Part shown: piece after piece, positions 54,948 to 64,000 of the stretch
Position numbering within the stretch: the first letter of the stretch is position 1
How the letters are laid out: every line of letters starts with the position of its first letter
NCBI GenBank assembly: GCA_022496185.1
Contig: WTXG01000043.1
Coordinates: 62,001 to 126,000 of the forward strand
Direction of reading: 5' to 3'
Length of the DNA stretch: 64,000 bases
From: Multifurca ochricompacta
Lineage: Eukaryota; Basidiomycota; Agaricomycetes; Russulales; Russulaceae
Made by a program: the position numbers and the translations under genes
The notes under the pieces: generated by a model
What the model saw: only the letters and a program-made list of their open reading frames with translations
What the model was told of the DNA's origin: nothing
Database searches by the model: none

Positions 54948-56475
54948 GATTTTTTTTTTTTTTTTTTGAACTCAAGTTTATTGATGCGCTTGCAGGACTC
55001 AGCCCAATCACACGGCTACATCAGGGTACAATGTAACTACTGTGGAATGGTACAGGAGATGCCGTGTCTACAAGGACATGCTAAGTGGAAAACTCTAAGA
55101 GAAAAACCCAGGGAGAAAGTACGTGGAGAGGCTGTCCAAGAAAGAGACCATTCAGAGTAAGAAAAAACTTACAAAGTCCAAAATCCAACAACCAAACCCT
55201 CATGGGGGTTCGTGTGGATGCCAGGCTTTAATGGGCTTGAAGAAAGCCTGCGACTTCTGGATGAACTCCAGGAGTTGAGTGGCACAGGTGTGGTGATTGA
55301 ATATCTGCACCCAAGTGAGCTTGTCGAAGAGAGAGCCAGGGTCCATGTCGCATTCTGCTCAGGCTTGAGCATGTAATGGACAATCCAGGGTGACATGATT
55401 GAAGGTCGTGGGGGTGACACTGTTGCAGTGGCAGAGCTGATTGGCCTCTGGGTGGGAAGAGAAGAAATGCTTGTGGTACTCAGCTATAAAGGCATGGCCA
55501 GTGGCCAGCTGGAAAGTGGTGGATACTGTGTGACATGTGAAGGGATTCTCTTTGCATTTGGCAGTGGCCACAGCCCAGAGGGGGTGGTTGCCACCAGTTG
55601 GAGGACCCTGGATGGAGAGGGAGTAGGCTTTGTGACCAGCCTGTGACTCCTTGTTGAGAGCTCAGGAGCACAACCACTCGTCACGCCAGTTGTCATAGGC
55701 GCGTAAGCAAGAGAGCACGCACCACTGGAGAGGGGAGGGAGGGTCATCCTCATCCCGAAGTTGGTGGAGTTGGCGTGCACAGTCCACAGCTTTAGGGGCA
55801 GTGGAGGAGGTGCGGTAGCGGGGTGAGGGGGGATACCACATGAAGGTGATGTCAGTAAGGGGGTGATCTGCAAGCAACTTAGCAAGTGCGGTATGGCAAG
55901 AGACAAAGTCACCAGAGAAGCAACATGGGTCGCAGGAGTGTAGGCCAGCCAATGCCGAGCTCGAAGAGCAGGTGATGATCAGGCAGGGGGCCAGGGAGTG
56001 GCCAAGGAAGAATGACTGGAGCCACTGGACGGTGTGGCTGAGGGCAAACAAATCAAGATCTGATTTGACACCCCCAGTACCCCAGATCCAGTGGTTGGTT
56101 GTTTCGCCTGTGGAGTCCATGAGGACTGCTGCAGCAGTGCCAATGAGGCATGCGTCGACGTGTTTGGCTCAGGAGAGGGAAGAGGAAACATGTACCAAAA
56201 CAACATCAGCGTGGGGCAGAGCTATCAAGGCAGTGGTTTCATCAAGATGTACATTGGGGGGGCATGTTCCAACAAAGTGTAGGAATGTGCCCCAGGAGGG
56301 TAGCTCCCACAGTGCGAAGGCCAGGACATCGGGGGACCCTGCAAGGGGGGGAACCTGCACGGCTAGTGCTTGCAAAGGGGAAAGGCATTGTGATGCGGTG
56401 AGGGAGGAGGGGGCCAAGGTGTGGTGGCATCATGGATGAAGTAGATGATCATCCAGTGATCCACGGAGGCGCTGG
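54948..56475 (-). mobile_element. LINE 3' portion, interrupted by Gypsy 1
   Basis: The minus-strand 3' end has a long A tail (plus 54949-54967) preceded by AATAAACTTGAGTTC. Coding pieces in several frames belong to the C-terminus of a LINE polyprotein. An RNase H-like part (about 55930-56120) reads ALSHTVQWLQSFFLGHSLAP and CSSSSALAGLHSC, and earlier ETTNHWIWGTGGVKSDLDLF. A terminal part reads QLATGHAFIAEYHKHFFSSH with a Cys/His cluster (CHCN...HVTLDCPLH). At 56475 it meets the Gypsy LTR, with GCTGG just before. The remaining 5' part would lie beyond the Gypsy, outside the window. Confidence 0.82.
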
Positions 56476-57066
56476 TGTTACGACCAGGGCCTAGCACCCC
56501 ACTTTTCTTCACTCTCCCCAGTGCGGACCCATCCCTTCCACCTGCTCTCCATTTCCTGATCACGTCCCCATCCTGGGATCCCTCACGTGCCCTACTTCCC
56601 TCCCTGTGACCATCAGTTGTATATGTTGACTTGTTGTTTACCCTTGTCTATGTTCTTCCTTATCGCTTATCTCCTTATCTCTAAGACCGGACACTTACTT
56701 AATACCCTATCAGAAGCCAGGCTTTACGCCCTCTGCTTTCATATATTCGGGCCCACATGACTCCACCTTATCACATCCTTAGATGCCCATTCGATTACAT
56801 ATATAAGTCTGCTGTAACTACGTTGTAGACCTCAGACTCGACTTATTGAATACATTGGTGCTTGTCTTCTGGACATCCCCTTTGAATCCTTGACTTGTTC
56901 ATCTCGGTGTTTCTGACACCTCTCTGCTCAACATCATCTCAGAGGGCAGCCTCTTTGACTTTGACTCATCCTGTTTCACTCCAAGAAGCCTTATTGGTTT
57001 CTTATCTGATCCCAAGTAGTACGCTGTCGCACAAGTCGTGCAGAATGTCCTGCACCAGACATAACA
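56476..57066 (+). repeat. Gypsy 1 5' LTR
   Basis: Starts TGTTACGACCAGGGCC and ends CCAGACATAACA; 591 bp, close to the 590-bp solo LTR at 47501. Very similar to 63327-63804, suggesting a fairly recent insertion. Confidence 0.9.
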
Positions 57067-57085
57067 TCAAGTCAAGTCTCTCACA

Positions 57086-58590
57086 GTGGCTTCCAGCCGC
57101 AGTCAGACCCTCTTCCACGAAGAACTCATTGAACGCAGAGACAAGAATAATCTTTCACAGCAAGTACTTGGCTCTGCCGCCTGGAAAGATTTTGAGTCCG
57201 AGTTTGGATACTACGTCTATCATGACAGAAGATACCAACTGGTAGAATATGACAACGAGAAAAGAGTTTGGTATTGCATCCGATACTCAGAAAGCTGACA
57301 CTCTTGGGTCACCACAGGACCCGCCCCACCCGAATTTGGACTAGGCCTGTGGAGAGAAAACCCTCTGGCCATTGTCACAGACTCTGAACCAGAGGAGTAC
57401 ATAGAAGAACCCAGTGAAGAAGAAGCACCGGCATTAGCAGTGTCTACATCTCCGGTTGCACCCAAAGTTGTCATGTTCAGAGCCCCTGCTTTGACAACTC
57501 CCCAGATATCAGTACAATCCACAAACACTGTCACCCCATTCCATCAGCCCATGTCTACCATTGCCGCCCAACTTCCAGACCCTGCCCCACCAGTCCCAGT
57601 GGTGGCACCACCAAACATCCCTCCCCCATCTGGACGACTATCAGGAGTGTTGCCCCAGACATTCACTGGGGACCGCTCGCAAAGCAAAAAGTTTATGTTG
57701 GAGTTCATGACCTTTAAAAACTTCAACCATGATGTCCCACAGATTGTCAATCCATTTCAATGTGCCAATCTGTTCCTTTCCCTAATTTGGGGGATGTGGT
57801 TGATGACTGGACTATGGAACAGCTGGAGTGGCTGAATGAACAGGTGAAAGTGGGCGTCATACCACAAGTGAGGGTCTTTGGGAGACCATCACCGAACGGT
57901 TTAAAGATGCCTTCACAGATGGGCAGGCCAAACAGAAGGCAGCCCAGAATTAAAGTCCCTCAGAATGGAGAAGGGCGAGCTAGATGCATACATTGCCAAA
58001 TTCAGGAGCCTGGCAAATAGGGCTGGCTACGACACAGATGAGGAGGCCATGCTGGACCTCTTTTCACAAGGGTTACCCAACCCGCTAGTCAAGAACATAA
58101 TCCAGTTCCACCATCCCCATGACTGGGATGGCTGGGTCGATGCCACCCACCAACAACAACAGGATTATCTCGATTCCAAACACGCTTTGGGGATTGACAC
58201 CAAAAAGGGGAAGACTTGAGATCAATGGAAGGCTGCTTTTGGAGTAAACCTGCCCACCATGCCCAGAGGGATCCAAATGCTATGGACACCTCTGCAGATC
58301 GAGCCCAGCCCGGGCGACGCTCACAGAGGATGAGCGACAGACGCTGATGAAGGAGGGACGATGCTTTGCTGCAAAGCGCTAGGGCACATGTCCCGGACTG
58401 TCCCAAGAAGGGGGCACGTGCCGCCATGCGACCACCAGCAGAAGCCCCCATTCAGAATAACCCACCCACTGTGGACAAACGATCAAAAGAAGAGAAAGCT
58501 CAGGATATATGGGCTAATATGATGAAAGAGAGCAAAGAAGTGCACCATCTTGGTGGAGAAGGCGTTTGCAAAAAGGATTTTTGTTAGGCT
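57086..58590 (+). pseudogene. Gypsy 1 Gag, frame-disrupted
   Basis: Pieces in order: an N-terminal part (SQQVLGSAAWKDFESEFGYY), a Pro-rich linker (LPDPAPPVPVVAPPNIPPPS), the retrotransposon Gag core (LPQTFTGDRSQSKKFMLEF; ELDAYIAKFRSLANRAGYDT; EAMLDLFSQGLPNPLVKNI) and remnants of a CCHC knuckle at 58365-58425 split across frames. At least four frame changes. Confidence 0.8.
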
Positions 58591-58599
58591 CAAACCCAT

Positions 58600-59170
58600 C
58601 GGCCTGGGCTCAAGCACTCCATGTCACCTCTGTGTATGCTAGTCAATTCAAGTCATTAAAAATACCAGTTCATTTTGAAACTACACAGAGGACGGCCGAC
58701 CGAGATATATTAGTGGACTCTGGAGCCACAGACAACTTCATTCACCCACGATTAATTAAAACAATGGGTTGGGAAGGCTGGCACTTCCCCAGGAAAAGAA
58801 TATTTGGAACATTGATGGAATGGCCAATCGTGCTGGCAAGATCACCCACTATACGGACTTAAAAGTCCAGGTTGGGGAGATAACAAGGACCATTCGCTTC
58901 CTGATTACCGACCTAGGAGACGAAGACCTTATTTTGGGGTATCCATGGCTTGCTGCCTTCGAGCCAAAGATAAACTGGGCTGACGCAACAATGGATAAAG
59001 ACTCATACCCAACTATTATTACATCGCTGGGCTACGATTACACAATTCGGCATCCAGTAATAAGGGCCATGCATACAGAAGAGGACCCTGGTTACTGCTA
59101 TGCTACCAAAGCCTCGAACTGGCCCAGAAAGCAGCACAAGGACAGAGTGAGAAGACCTACCACGACGTAG
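58600..59170 (+). pseudogene. Gypsy 1 protease
   Basis: Aspartic protease of the Ty3/Gypsy type with the intact motif DILVDSGATDNFIHPRLIKT (about 58705-58765) and a second conserved block FLITDLGDEDLILGYPWLAA. A frame change between them (about 58800) separates the halves. Confidence 0.82.
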
Positions 59171-60560
59171 TGCCAAGTGTCTATCAGCGACATTGGAAGG
59201 TATTCTCTGAAGAAGAGTCGCATGCTTTCCTCCAGAGCGACCATGGGATCATGCCATTGACCTTCTCCCTGACACACCGGCCGCAATAGATTGTAAAATC
59301 TATCCGCTGTCGCAGTCTGAACAGGTTGCACTCACGGAATTCCTGGAAGAACATCTGGCCAAGGGATACATTCGCCCATCCAAGTCACAGTATGCCTCCC
59401 CCTTCTTCTTCATTAAAAAGAAGGACGGCAAGCTGCGACCAGTCCAGGACTATCGAAAGATCAATACGTACACCATAAAGAATGCCTATCCCCTACCATT
59501 GATTTCTGAACTCATTGACACCATGCGGGACAAGTCCCTCTTTTCAAAGATGGATGTACGCTGGGGCTACAACAATGTCAGGATCAAAGAAGGTGACCAA
59601 TGTAAAGCAGCATTTAAAACAAATCAAGGGTTGTTCGAACCAAATGTCATGTTCTTTGGCCTTACAAATTCACCAGCAATGTTCCAAGCCATGATGAACC
59701 ATATCTTCTGCGACCTTATTCTCACTGGAGAAGTAGTGGTCTACATGGACGACATTTTAGTGGCCACCTCGGACAACCTAGACCACCATCGAGAACGTGT
59801 GCATCAGGTACTAGACATATTACAAGAACACGACCTGTACCTCAAACCTGCCAAATGTTCCTTCGAACAGCGAAGCGTTGAGTACCTAGGGGTTATCTTG
59901 GAAGGAGGACAAGTGCGCATGGATCCCATTAAAGTACAGGGAATCGGGAATGGCCTGTCCCAACCTGTGTCAAGGACGTCGGTCGTTCATTGGGTTTTGC
60001 AACTTTTACCGATGCTTTGTCAAGGGGTTCTCAGGTATCGCACGACCGCTGAATGATCTATTGAAAAAGGATGGCCATGGCATTGGAGTTTGACGCAGCA
60101 ACAAGCATTTGAACAGATTAGGGACCTAGTCGGCTCAGAACCGGTACTCATCCAACGAATCTAAGTCGCCCCTTTGAACTGGAAGTGGACGCCTCTCACT
60201 TTGCAAACGGAGCCGTACTCTACCAGAGGGATGCCACACAAATCCTTCACCCAGTGGCATACTACTCTGAAACCTTCTCCCCAGCCGAATGGAACTATGA
60301 CATCTGGGATAGGGAGCTCTTAGCCATAGTTAAGGCATTACGACACTGGCGACCTTACCTGGCAGGAACTCCACATAAGACCATCATCCACACCAACCAT
60401 TCCAACCTATTGTATTGGAAAGAGCCCCATAAAATCAGTCGACGTGTGGCACGGAAGTCCTGGAGTTAGAAGAGTACAACTTCACCTTGAAACACATTGC
60501 TGGAAGTCAAAATGCCAGAGCAGATGCGCTGTCATGCAGGCCAGATATGCATACGGGCGA
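59171..60560 (+). pseudogene. Gypsy 1 reverse transcriptase and RNase H
   Basis: [22 protein letters not shown] (about 59390-59450), [45 protein letters not shown] (YMDD intact) and [18 protein letters not shown]. RNase H: FELEVDASHFANGAVLYQRD and IWDRELLAIVKALRHWRPYL, then TIIHTNHSNLLYW, where the usual HTDH Asp is Asn. Frame changes at about 59490, 59950 and 60060-60175 and 60465. Confidence 0.88.
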
Positions 60561-62069
60561 GGATGACAACAACGACGTCACTGTCCTCCCAGAGGAGGTG
60601 TTTGCAAAGACCACTGTTGTTAGTCTTCATGATATGGACCTGTGGGCACAGGTCTCACAGAATATGAACCCCTCACTTTGCTGCTCATGGGCCAACGCAC
60701 ATAATTTGAAAGAAGTCAACGGCCTCTGGTGGAAAGATGGGGATCGACTTGTTGTCACGGTGGCGACAACATTAAGAGGGGGGTGATCCATTTTCACCAC
60801 GATCTCCCTTCTGCTGGCCACCCAGGCATTGCTAACACCTACGCCCTTGCCAAACGAGACTATTGGTGGCCCAATATGAAGAAGGATGTTGAGAGCTACG
60901 TACAGGGATGTGCAGCATGTCAAGCAAACAAGGTTAACACACACCTGAAAGTCCCCCGATGCACCCCATTACTCCTGTCTCGTCAACTCCCTTCCAAACC
61001 ATCGCCATGGACTTTATCATCAAACTACCCAAATCACAGGGTTTTGACACCATCCTCACAATCACCACCATGATTGCTCCAAAGCGGCCTTGTTCATCCC
61101 CTGCAACGAGACCATTACAGCTGAAGGAGTAGCGAAGCTATACCTGAATCATGTATACTGCCACTACGGACTCCCCAGAAAGATTATATCCGACCGAGAC
61201 ACCAGATTCACATCAGCATTCGCTAAAGCCCTGTGCAAGACGTTAGACATCGCACAGAATATCTCTACGGCTTACCACCCACAAACGGACGGACAGTCCG
61301 AACGAACAAACCAGTGGCTAGAACAATACCTTGGTTCTGGTGCAACGGCAGACAGGATGACTGGGCGGAATGGCTATCAACGCGGAGTTTGCTCACAATT
61401 CATGGCCCAATGGGACCACAAAAGCCACCCCCTTCTCCCTTATCATGGGTTGGACCCCGCGCACCACATGGACAGATAAGCCCACCAATGTCCCTTCAGT
61501 AACCCGACGGATAAGCCAATGGGAAGAACTACGACAATCAGCCAATGAAAATCTGATGAAGGCGCAACAACTCCTGGCGGGCAGCCGAGTACATTCACAC
61601 CTTATCAGACCAATGACTGGGTCTGGCTCGAAGGAAGAAACATTCACACATCACACCCCTCGGCCAAACTAGCGCCCCATGTCACGGACCCTTCCAGATC
61701 ACAAGGAAGCTGTCGGATGTATCTTATGAACTGCAGCTACCCCCGAAATGGAAGATCCATCCTGTCTTCCATGCCAAGCTTCTGACCCCGTATAAGGAAA
61801 CCTCCATTCACGGAGAGAACTTCCCGAGGCCCCCACCTGACCTTATCGATGGAGAAGAGGAGTGGGAAATAGAACGCATTCTAGACTCGAAGCGACAAGG
61901 ACGAGGGCGCAAACTGTATTACCTCGTTAAGTGGAAGGGATTCCCAGACTCTGACAGCTCATGGGAACCAGCCAGTGAAATCTTCGCCCCGTCCTTATCT
62001 CGGAGTTTCATATCCGACATCCAGAAGTGCCCAAGAACACTTAAAAGGAGCAACCCCAGACCCCATTGA
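60561..62069 (+). pseudogene. Gypsy 1 integrase with chromodomain
   Basis: HHCC finger (HHDLPSAGHPGIANTY, YVQGCAACQANK; 60796-60935), core blocks (YGLPRKIISDRDTRFTSAFA, ISTAYHPQTDGQSERTNQWL; 61160-61320), GPF-type region near 61690, and a C-terminal chromodomain (EEEWEIERILDSKRQGRGRK, YYLVKWKGFPDSDSSWEPAS; 61851-61975). Several single-base frame changes (about 60780, 61075, 61340). The chromodomain ends at TGA 62067-62069. Confidence 0.88.
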
Positions 62070-62081
62070 ATTCCCCAGTAC

Positions 62082-63294
62082 ATGCTCCCACAGCAACGTC
62101 CTACTACTATTCAATCCATCATGTCCTTCATCGCTGCCAACGCCGCTGTCGACGCTTTCACTGCCACTGCCGTAGTTGTCGAAAACTTCCCCTCCACTCA
62201 TCCCTCTACACGCCCCTCTTCACCCATTGACTATGAGGCCGCCAAAGCTCAGGTTAAGAATCAATCCCCCAATCCAACGATGACTTTGAACACAGTGAGG
62301 AGCCGCACCCGAATGATCTGTTAGGCATGGAATTGGATGATGAAGTACCAGAGTTCCCCTTCATTGCTAACAATCCCAATTCCTCAATGTACTTCCCCCT
62401 CGAGATTACTATGGCCGATGGGACGACTGCTATTGCCAAGTATATCTTTTACACAAATGGAGGGATGGACGTCGCTGGTTGTATGAAGAAGGATGGCCCT
62501 GTCTACGGGGCCCCGGTCTATTTAGAAGAAGGTATACAGGACGTCTGCACCATACGATGACGACGAGCAGCTTGGGCATCTGGCGCCAAGGACTCTCGGC
62601 CTTTGCGATCGACGAGGTGTTGAACGACATGCGCCTTCCGTGTCTCAAGGCCAAAGTAATGAGACTGCGGAAGAATCTGACATTGCGCATGATGCTCAAC
62701 AAACAGTATAAGGAGCATGCAAAGATGATGGCCCGACTGACCAACGGATGTTCCAGATTGAACAAGAGCTGGTGGAGATTCGGAAGAGGTTGGAGATTGG
62801 GGATGCTACCAAACCATCGCTGAAAGGTAGCCGATACATATGCGACCTCTTCCCCCACGATCGTTAGGGGCCGCCCCCGACTACTGCCAAATCGGTTCGA
62901 GATGCCGCGGATGCACGAGAACCCCTGAGGGGAGACATGCTGGCGATGCGATAGCAAGTATCACATTAGCTGGAACTGCCCGCTCAACCGCAAGTGGTGC
63001 CGTCACTGCGAAGCAACTTACACTGGAGCTGCTTCTGCATCTTCCGTTGTATGGCATCGCCCCAACAATCGTCAACCCTTCAGGGTGGTGCGGCAAATGC
63101 CTGCATCATAATGCAGGGCATCACGAACTCGATTGCCCGGTCTACGACATGTGCCCGCAATGTGGATGACACGGCCCATATGGTTTCTTGCGCATGCATC
63201 AATGTGCAGCCGATGAAACTTACACCACCGAAGATCAGAATCTGGCAGATGATTACATGGACTTGGTACAGGATGATGATGGTGCGCGTTTCTA
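62082..63294 (+). pseudogene. Gypsy 1 extra ORF with zinc knuckles between Pol and 3' LTR
   Basis: After the chromodomain the sense strand encodes, in shifting frames: a Thr/Pro-rich start (SFIAANAAVDAFTATAVVVE), an acidic part (LLGMELDDEVPEFPFIAN), a short domain (FPLEITMADGTTAIAKYIFY), a coiled-coil-like stretch (MFQIEQELVEIRKRLEIGD, about 62750-62810) and a Cys/His-rich end. The end has a perfect CX2CX4HX4C knuckle (CWRCDSKYHISWNC, about 62945-62985), a second (CGKCLHHNAGHHELDC) and a CPQCG...MHQC motif. It stops before the 3' LTR. The real Gag knuckle is elsewhere (58365), so this is an additional nucleic-acid-binding-like ORF. At least four frame breaks; function unknown. Confidence 0.6.
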
Positions 63295-63326
63295 GCTGGG
63301 TCAGCTTGAACCAGAAGGGAGGGTGA

Positions 63327-63804
63327 TGTTACAACCAGGGCCTAGCACCCCACTTTTCTTCACTCTCCCCAGTGCGGACCCATCCCTTCCACCTACTCTC
63401 CATTTCCTGATCATGTCCCCATCCTGGGATCCCTCACGTGCCCTACTTCCCTCCCTGTGACCATCAGTTGTATATGTTGACTTGTTGTTTACCCTTGTCT
63501 ATGTTCTTCCTTATTGCTTATCTCCTTATCTCTAAGACCAGACACTTACTTAATACCCTATCAGAAGCCAGGCTTTACGCCCTCCACTTTCATATATTCA
63601 GGCCCACATGACTCCACCTTATCACATCCTTAGATGCCCATTCGATTACGTATATAAGTCTGCTGTAACTATGTTGTAGACCTCAGACTTGACTTATTGA
63701 ATACATTGGTGCTTGTCTTCTGGACATCCCCTTTGAATCCTTGACTTGTTCGTCTCAGTGTTTCTGACACCTCTCCGCTCAACATTGTCTCAGAGGGCAG
63801 CCTC
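63327..63804 (+). repeat. Gypsy 1 3' LTR, interrupted
   Basis: Begins TGTTACAACCAGGGCC after a purine-rich AGAAGGGAGGGTGA and follows the 5' LTR closely until 63804, where another LTR starts. Confidence 0.9.
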
Positions 63805-64000
63805 TGTCACAGCTAGGTGCAACGCTGTGTCAATGTTCTGGGTTTCAAGGTCGTGTTATCAAGTCTTCAAGTTTCTCTAAGTCAAGTCAAGGTATGCCGG
63901 TCAAGGGCACGCGCGCAAGACGAAGTCGAGCAGAGATGCTAAGTCCTGCCACAAGCTTTCTGGGGTCGAAGTCCCTCTAAGGCGCAAGCTTAGAAGGTTC
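63805..64000 (-). mobile_element. Inverted LTR of the Gypsy 2 family entering Gypsy 1
   Basis: TGTCACAGCTAGGTGCAACG onward is the reverse complement of the 3' end of the 52905-53518 LTR (shared AGTCCTGCCACAAG, GTCGAAGTCCCTCTAAGGCG, CTTAGAAGGTTC). It sits inside the Gypsy 1 3' LTR and runs off the window, so Gypsy 2-family insertion followed Gypsy 1. Confidence 0.88.

Larger units (their letters stand above)
56476..63804 (+). mobile_element. Gypsy chromovirus 1, complete except 3' LTR end
   Basis: A 5' LTR (56476-57066), gag, protease, RT, RNase H, integrase with chromodomain, an extra zinc-knuckle ORF, and a 3' LTR (63327-63804, cut by another LTR). It inserted into a LINE. Many frameshifts make it defective as sequenced. 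The right-hand target duplication cannot be checked, because the 3' LTR is interrupted before its end. Confidence 0.92.

Overview
The window looks like nuclear DNA of a basidiomycete fungus, most likely an Agaricomycete. Introns are short (about 35-140 nt) and dense, and the gene content is typical of mushrooms: a VelB-type velvet regulator, a thaumatin-like protein, a basidiomycete-type sesquiterpene synthase, cyanovirin-N homology (CVNH) genes, a berberine-bridge-type oxidase, Crinkler (CRN) genes, a TPR-CHAT protein, and nested chromovirus (Gypsy), Copia and LINE retroelements. No tRNA, rRNA or CRISPR signal was recognised. All splice sites are my reading of the sequence and of family conservation, not transcript data.

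Layout. 1-4183 is extreme homopolymer and microsatellite sequence with no gene I can support. 4184-5861 (-) is a velvet gene. 7148-8631 (+) is an endonuclease/exonuclease/phosphatase (EEP) gene, divergent from the velvet gene across about 1.3 kb. 9369-11139 (-) is a ten-exon thaumatin-like gene with a signal peptide, a 7-nt micro-exon and a GPI-like tail. 11893-12490 (-) and 24121-24733 (-) are dispersed duplicates of a two-exon CVNH gene. 14328-15591 (-) is a sesquiterpene synthase next to a cytochrome P450 remnant (15937-16320). 17774-20056 is repeat-rich and holds a 5'-truncated LINE copy. 21215-23898 (+) is a CRN-nuclease-kinase gene, with a truncated inverted relative at about 25800-26213 (-). 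27231-29212 (-) is a secreted FAD oxidase. 33321-33777 is a MITE-like element. 34144-37382 (-) encodes a TPR-CHAT caspase-like protein.

From 37793 to the right edge the window is almost all retroelements. There is an ORF1-only LINE derivative with a 12-bp target duplication; an inverted Copia pair (39568-41633 plus, 41634-48771 minus) whose leader carries a Gypsy solo LTR; a Gypsy chromovirus lacking its left end (48772-53518); a foldback element (53838-54346); a LINE 3' part (54948-56475, minus) interrupted by a second Gypsy chromovirus (56476-63804); and a further LTR entering that element's 3' LTR at 63805. Both Gypsy elements carry an extra sense-strand ORF between the chromodomain and the 3' LTR.

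Two cross-cutting observations matter to any user. First, most conserved host genes show single-base length differences, usually one base short in a homopolymer, exactly where the conserved reading frame breaks. This may be assembly error or real decay. Second, three introns are best explained by GC-AG splicing with donor GC[A/G]CGT.
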